This document shows, one piece after another, positions 59,850 through 64,000 of a DNA stretch of 64,000 nt. Position 1 is the stretch's first letter; the number at the start of each line of letters is the position of its first letter. Source of the stretch: Ceratotherium simum simum (Eukaryota > Chordata > Mammalia > Perissodactyla > Rhinocerotidae); NCBI RefSeq assembly GCF_000283155.1, contig NW_004454178.1, forward strand, positions 923,888 through 987,887, read 5' to 3'. Position numbers and translations under genes: made by a program. The notes below the pieces were generated by a model, which saw only the letters and a list, made by a program, of their open reading frames with translations, was not told the origin of the DNA and did no database searches.

Positions 59850-60080
59850 GACCCTGGATGGAGCCACATAGCCTGGGCTGGAACCTTCGCCTTGGGTCAA
59901 GTGACCTTGAGCAAGTTAAACTTCCTACGCCTGAGTGTCCTAATCTGTAAAATGGGTCTAATAATATACCATATGTTTTTATATGGTTATTGTAAGGGTT
60001 AACTGCGTTGCTGTATGTAAAACACAACAGGACTTGGCAGATCCTAGGTACTATGTAGATGTTAGCTATTATTATTTTTA
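59850..60080 (+). repeat. MIR SINE
   Basis: 'gcctgggctggaaccttcgccttgg', 'aagtgaccttgagcaag', 'aatctgtaaaatggg', 'atcctaggtactatgtagatgttagc' cover most of the MIR consensus. Confidence 0.85.
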
Positions 60081-60324
60081 GTATTGCCAACTTTTTAGCA
60101 CTTTAACCTGTTGAGTCAGACTGAATAGGTGAAGAGGTCTACATTGACTACCTAGAAATGCTAAGATTTTTGAATTGGTTATTTGGTTTCTCTTACAACA
60201 TATGTTATTAAATGTCTTCTCCCAAGGTGATAATGATCTATTAAAATGGGATTTTTATTTGAAAATGAAATGAAATTACTATAATCTTATAAAATTTGTG
60301 ATGGAATTTCTTCTATCTTTGCAG

Positions 60325-60398
60325 CCAAGAGAAGCTCTCCTATCAGTAGTCAAAGTCAGACCTGTGAATCGCCAAATCAGGATGCAAGACACCGAGAG
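60325..60398 (+). CDS. UNC80: UNC80 coding exon 6
   Basis: This 74-base exon (two bases plus 24 codons) lies between acceptor 'tctttgcag' and donor gtgagt. It encodes KRSSPISSQSQTCESPNQDA then RHRE, a Ser/Pro-rich, likely disordered and phosphorylatable linker. Human has RHLE at the end (from memory). It ends in phase 0, agreeing with the GGG start of exon 7. Confidence 0.95.
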
Positions 60399-63300
60399 GT
60401 GAGTTTATTATAATCATGACAAGAAAGGAAGCAGCTGTTCCTCGGACTTGGTGTCGTGTGAAGGGTAAGACATAGTTCTAGAAAGATACTACTTGGCTTC
60501 AAATCAGGATCCTCCTCCCTGAATGTGAAACTTCAAAGAGCCTCAGGTTTTCTATTTTTCAAGTATGGAAGATAATTTTATGGGCTTCCCAGAAGTGTGG
60601 GGGTGCTGAAACAAGACAGTGTATGGCTAGTGCTTTATTACAATGGCTAGTGTGTGATAAGTAGTGCTTTATCTCAGTGGCTGGTGTGCAAGACTCAATA
60701 AATGTTAGTTATCATTATTTGTCCCACATTAGCTAGAGTATCATCTTGTTTCGGTCAATTATCGAATTCCCTAATATTTGTTAGGCAGCTCTAATATAGG
60801 TGTGATAGTCCTACAGCAGGTTGGGGGGAGAGGGTAGAAAGGAGGCATAAGATACAGTCCTAGCCCTTAAGGAATCTAAAGTTTAACGAGGAATCAAGAC
60901 TAATCCACATAAAACAGAAGATGCATAATAAAACAGAATATAATTCAATGCAACTTTGTTATGCAATATTTGGTTTGGAAAAGAAAGAAATGAAGGCCCG
61001 AGTAGTTGAAAGCCACCTAGAAATTAATCCTACCATTAGCTTAGCAGGTGTTTAAATGACCTGCCTTCACTTCCAGCTCAACATGTGCGAAATAAAACTT
61101 GCTGCCTTCCATCAAAATTGGATCCTCTTTCCAACTGTTGTATTATTGTCAGGGGTATCATCATTCTTTATGCCCTCCAAACTGGAAACTTTGGAGTCCT
61201 ATTGTATTTACTATTTACTGCACAATTGCTAAGTACAGACACTGTGATTTGTATGCTATATTTCATCTGTTCTAAGATGTAATGTTTTTCACTTTTGACA
61301 TCTTTGAAATCGAGTGAGTTTGGCTACCTTTGGCCTCTTGCAGTCTCCCTGCCTGGTAGCAGCCTTGATGTGCTTGTTGTTCTCGTGCAGCATGAATTTT
61401 GTCATTTCCAGCATCTAAATTTGCAGAATCGGGGTCAGTGGCTTCGAAGAATACGTCAGAGCGAATAGCAGAGCACTCCTTTAAGAAATAACACTCTTGA
61501 CACAGAGGAAGTTATTCTATGGAAAAACATATATCAACAACTCTGAGTTGAAATTTCTAGATGTGAAGAAATTTTAGGAATACCTACACAAATTTATTTC
61601 ACTTATATTTTCCTTTTAACATATACACAGGATGGATATATGATCAAAAGCTATGCCTTTAATAAGTCTAAGATAGCCCCTTTAATAAGTATAAAATAAA
61701 AAGTCCTTACTAATAAGAAGTGACCTAGTTTAATTAGCACTTTTTTTCCTTAATTGAACATGAATTAATGGTGTGTCTTATAACTGATGGCATCTTAGAT
61801 ACAATGAAATACTGTTCTCCTCAATCCTATTTGCCTCAATTCTATTTGATTTCTTGCTGAGTCATTGTTTTCTTTTTTGTTACGTCACTCAGATGTGCCC
61901 TTTATTCTCTGTGCCCACTGCTACCCTGTAAATCCAGGTCCTCAGAACTAGCTTGCAGCTGAACCACCTAATTGGATTTTCTACCTCTAGGCTCTCCTGC
62001 CTTACATAAATACTGCTTAATAATGCCTGACTCATCTTGCTAATGCATCATTTATTTATTAGCTCATCGTTCAGCAGAGGCTTCCTATATGCAAGGTGCC
62101 GTCCTTTTATCACATCCCCTCCTCCTTAGGAAGCTGTGGTGGATGATGTTGACCATCACCTCTCGACACCAAACTCCTCTCCCTTGATCTCCGTGCTTCC
62201 CGCCGCCTGGCATATCCGTCTTAAGTGACCCTGATGGCCCCTTCACTCAGTGAAGCGCTGCTTCCAGTGCACAGAACATGGGTTCAGCCTCTGAATCCTT
62301 GCTCAGCCTATTTCCTCTCACTGGAATGCTCTCTTTCCTCCCCATTGCCTGTCTAAATTTTTGTCTTTCTTATAAGAACCAATTAAGATCTCGACTCCCC
62401 ATGAACTCTTGTCTAATTACCCTAAACCCACACTGTCCAATGTGGTAGCCGCTGGGCCTTTGTGGCTGTTGAACGCTTGAAATGTGGCTAGTCTGAATTG
62501 AGATGTATTGTAAATATAAAATGTACACTGGATTTGGAAAACTGAGTATAAAAAAAGAATGGAAATATTTCATTAGTAATTTTATATTGATTATGTGTTG
62601 AAATAATAATTAGGGGTTAAACAGAATATATGATTAAAATTAATTCCACCTGTTTCCTTTTACTATTTTTAAAGCCATATATGTGGCTCACGTTTGTGGC
62701 TTGCGTTATATTGCTATTGGACATGCTGCCCTAACGTATACTCACTTGTCTTAAACTTAATTGTAAGCTCTTGAATTCACATTTCATCTCATATTTTTTT
62801 TTTCCTCCCAAATCACCCAACATGAGGCACACATAGTATGCTCATGCTAAGGGATTCTTTGATCAAGTTCAGAAGACTTATTTCATGAAATTTCTGGCTG
62901 TATTTGTCTCTCTGCATCATGGCTGAACAAAGCTTTCTTATTTTACATGTGAAAATAGAAATTGTAAGAGCTAAAAATACTAGGATAGATTTTTGAGGCT
63001 CTTTGTAACTTTAGTGAAGAATTTTATCTGTAATACCTATGGAAAAATATCTCACATTTCCTGGGCAGAATTACATTGATCAGCTAAATGTAACTGAAAT
63101 AAGCCACTCTGTAAGAGAATGGCTGAATCTGTGCTTACAAATCAGAATAAAGGTCATCATATCCAGTTGGAAAAGTGTATTACATCTCTCCTCTGATGGG
63201 TGATGGGAGGGCTGAACCTTGAGCTTCCATCCTCGTGTTCTGGCTTCAGTTTAATTAGCTCTTACTGACCTGGTGTTTGTTTTCAGCCTTGTGTCTCTGT

Positions 63301-63645
63301 TCTGTCCTCCTCAGTTTTGGTGTTATCTTTGATGAATTGTTGGTTTGTAACGCTTCTCCTATAGATATTGGATATGAGGTGAAAAAGAAAAGAATCAAAG
63401 GGAAAATGAAATAAAGTATATGAGAATACTTAGCCTAATGCTTGGAATGACACAGGTGCTCTCTAGAAGTCTGTTCCCATTCCCTCTTAAATGAAGCCAA
63501 AATCCCCTGGTCTATGACATCGTATTTAGCTATACGGCAAAAAATTATTCCAATGTAAAACACAATGTTTGTCATATGATAGCTAATTCTAGAGGATCTA
63601 CCTGAAGAAAAAAAAAAACTAATCTGCTATCTTCACCTCCAAAAG
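60399..63645 (+). other. UNC80: UNC80 intron 6
   Basis: A MIR-like remnant lies near 60,500-60,720, antisense L2 tail-like text near 60,780-60,960 and a hAT-type element at 62,420-62,736. 61,000-62,400 and 62,740-63,640 show no feature I can support. Confidence 0.65.
62420..62736. mobile_element. hAT-like nonautonomous DNA transposon
   Basis: Terminal inverted repeats read actgtccaatg at the left (about 62,432) and tattggacatgctg at the right (about 62,715-62,728). The interior ('gttgaacgcttgaaatgtggctagtctgaattgagatg') is a common mammalian MER element. Flanks ccctaaac (62,420-62,427) and ccctaacg (62,729-62,736) agree at the first six of eight bases. Family name not assigned. Confidence 0.7.
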
Positions 63646-63785
63646 GGGCTCCAGGTGGTCTGTGAGACCTTCCAGTCAGATTCCATCTCACCCAAGGCCA
63701 CCATTTCAGGCTGCCACCGAGGAAACTCCCTTGATGGAAGTCTGTCCTCTCAAACTTCCCAGGAAAGAGGACCATCACATTCAAG
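63646..63785 (+). CDS. UNC80: UNC80 coding exon 7
   Basis: This 140-base exon (46 codons plus two bases) lies between acceptor 'cctccaaaag' and donor gtacat. It encodes GLQVVCETFQSDSISPKATI and continues HRGNSLDGSLSSQTSQERGP to SHS, a Ser-rich stretch shared with human UNC80 (human NSFDGS against NSLDGS here, from memory). The acceptor is unusual: four A bases separate the pyrimidines from AG. The exon ends mid-codon and continues outside the window. Confidence 0.93.
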
Positions 63786-64000
63786 GTACATGACTGCAAT
63801 GTTAGGGACAAACATGTATCCCCAGTCACCAAAAATTAAATATGCATTTTTAGCTGCTTCTATAGCCTCTGTTCCTTAAAATACGTATGTGCATGATATG
63901 TGTATATATATTCTTGGTCAGTATATAATTAGATTGATAATTCCAGGAATGTGCTATGAATGGCTCTCATTTAAACAAACTCCAGTGGAAGTGAGAAGAC
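63786..64000 (+). other. UNC80: UNC80 intron 7 (start only)
   Basis: Begins gtacatg; a short TA/TG stretch lies near 63,895-63,911. No exon or repeat recognised before the window ends. Confidence 0.7.

Larger units (their letters stand above)
57939..60324 (+). other. UNC80: UNC80 intron 5
   Basis: Three sense MIRs: about 58,125-58,320 ('gtgcctcagtttcctcatctgtaaaatgggag'), 58,440-58,660 and 59,850-60,080 ('aatctgtaaaatgggtctaataat'). A TA/TG-rich tract lies at 58,745-58,782. 58,800-59,850 shows nothing I can name. Confidence 0.75.
47187..64000 (+). other. UNC80: UNC80 gene, 5' portion (continues past window)
   Basis: UNC80 is a very large (about 3,250 residues in human) neuronal scaffold protein. 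With UNC79 and NALF1 it forms the complex around the sodium-leak channel NALCN, setting resting membrane excitability. The window shows six consecutive coding exons with matching phases covering roughly residues 32-313 by human numbering (from memory): 49, 157, 302, 124, 74 and 140 bases. All have AG/GT borders and no stops. No transmembrane segment is expected in this part. The transcription start is not visible, and exon 1 is presumed to lie in the gap. Confidence 0.93.

Noticed and set aside
1..64000. CRISPR arrays, operons, phage or bacterial defence-type systems
   Set aside because: The window is intron-bearing vertebrate DNA; no regularly spaced repeats or prokaryotic gene structure exist, and direct repeats seen are retrotransposon duplications or microsatellites.

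Overview
This window is mammalian nuclear DNA, almost certainly from an odd-toed ungulate and most likely an equid. It carries several tRNA-derived SINEs whose head (GGGGCCGGCCC...GTGG...GGTTAAGTGCGC) is that of the equine repetitive element (ERE) family. Some of these still have near-perfect target-site duplications. The sequence is AT-rich, intron-bearing and dense in L1, L2, MIR, MER5-like, hAT and MaLR repeats. Exact species is inference.

Two protein-coding genes lie head to tail on the + strand. Bases 1 to about 20,100 are the 3' end of MAP2 (microtubule-associated protein 2). Four tubulin-binding-domain exons are present: the alternative 93-bp repeat-2 exon (9661-9753), then 11738-11819, 15890-16002 and the terminal coding exon 16222-16437. 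A long 3'UTR follows, ending near an AATAAA at 20080-20085. From about 46,900 onward is the 5' end of UNC80, an essential auxiliary subunit of the NALCN sodium-leak channel. It has a CpG-rich promoter region interrupted by a 441-base assembly gap (47187-47627) and six internal coding exons: 48509-48557, 51190-51346, 52235-52536, 57815-57938, 60325-60398 and 63646-63785. The gene continues beyond the window. MAP2 followed by UNC80 on one strand matches the human 2q34 order (from memory).

The ~27 kb between the genes, and the introns, are mostly repeats. The most informative parts are nested insertions: an older antisense L1 split by a younger antisense L1 that is itself split by an ERE (38.5-42.3 kb); an ERE inside an L2 (45.9-46.2 kb); a tRNA-headed SINE inside another L2 (55.2-56.5 kb); and an MLT1-type LTR inside a MIR (36.7-37.5 kb).

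I see no tRNA, rRNA, CRISPR or bacterial-style system, and no convincing undescribed biological system. The best unexplained signal is a largely open minus-strand frame (9771-10262, one stop) beside the MAP2 repeat-2 exon, possibly a decayed retrocopy of a gene I cannot identify. Splice sites were read by eye against remembered protein sequence. Repeat family names are from memory and repeat ends are approximate unless target-site duplications are given.
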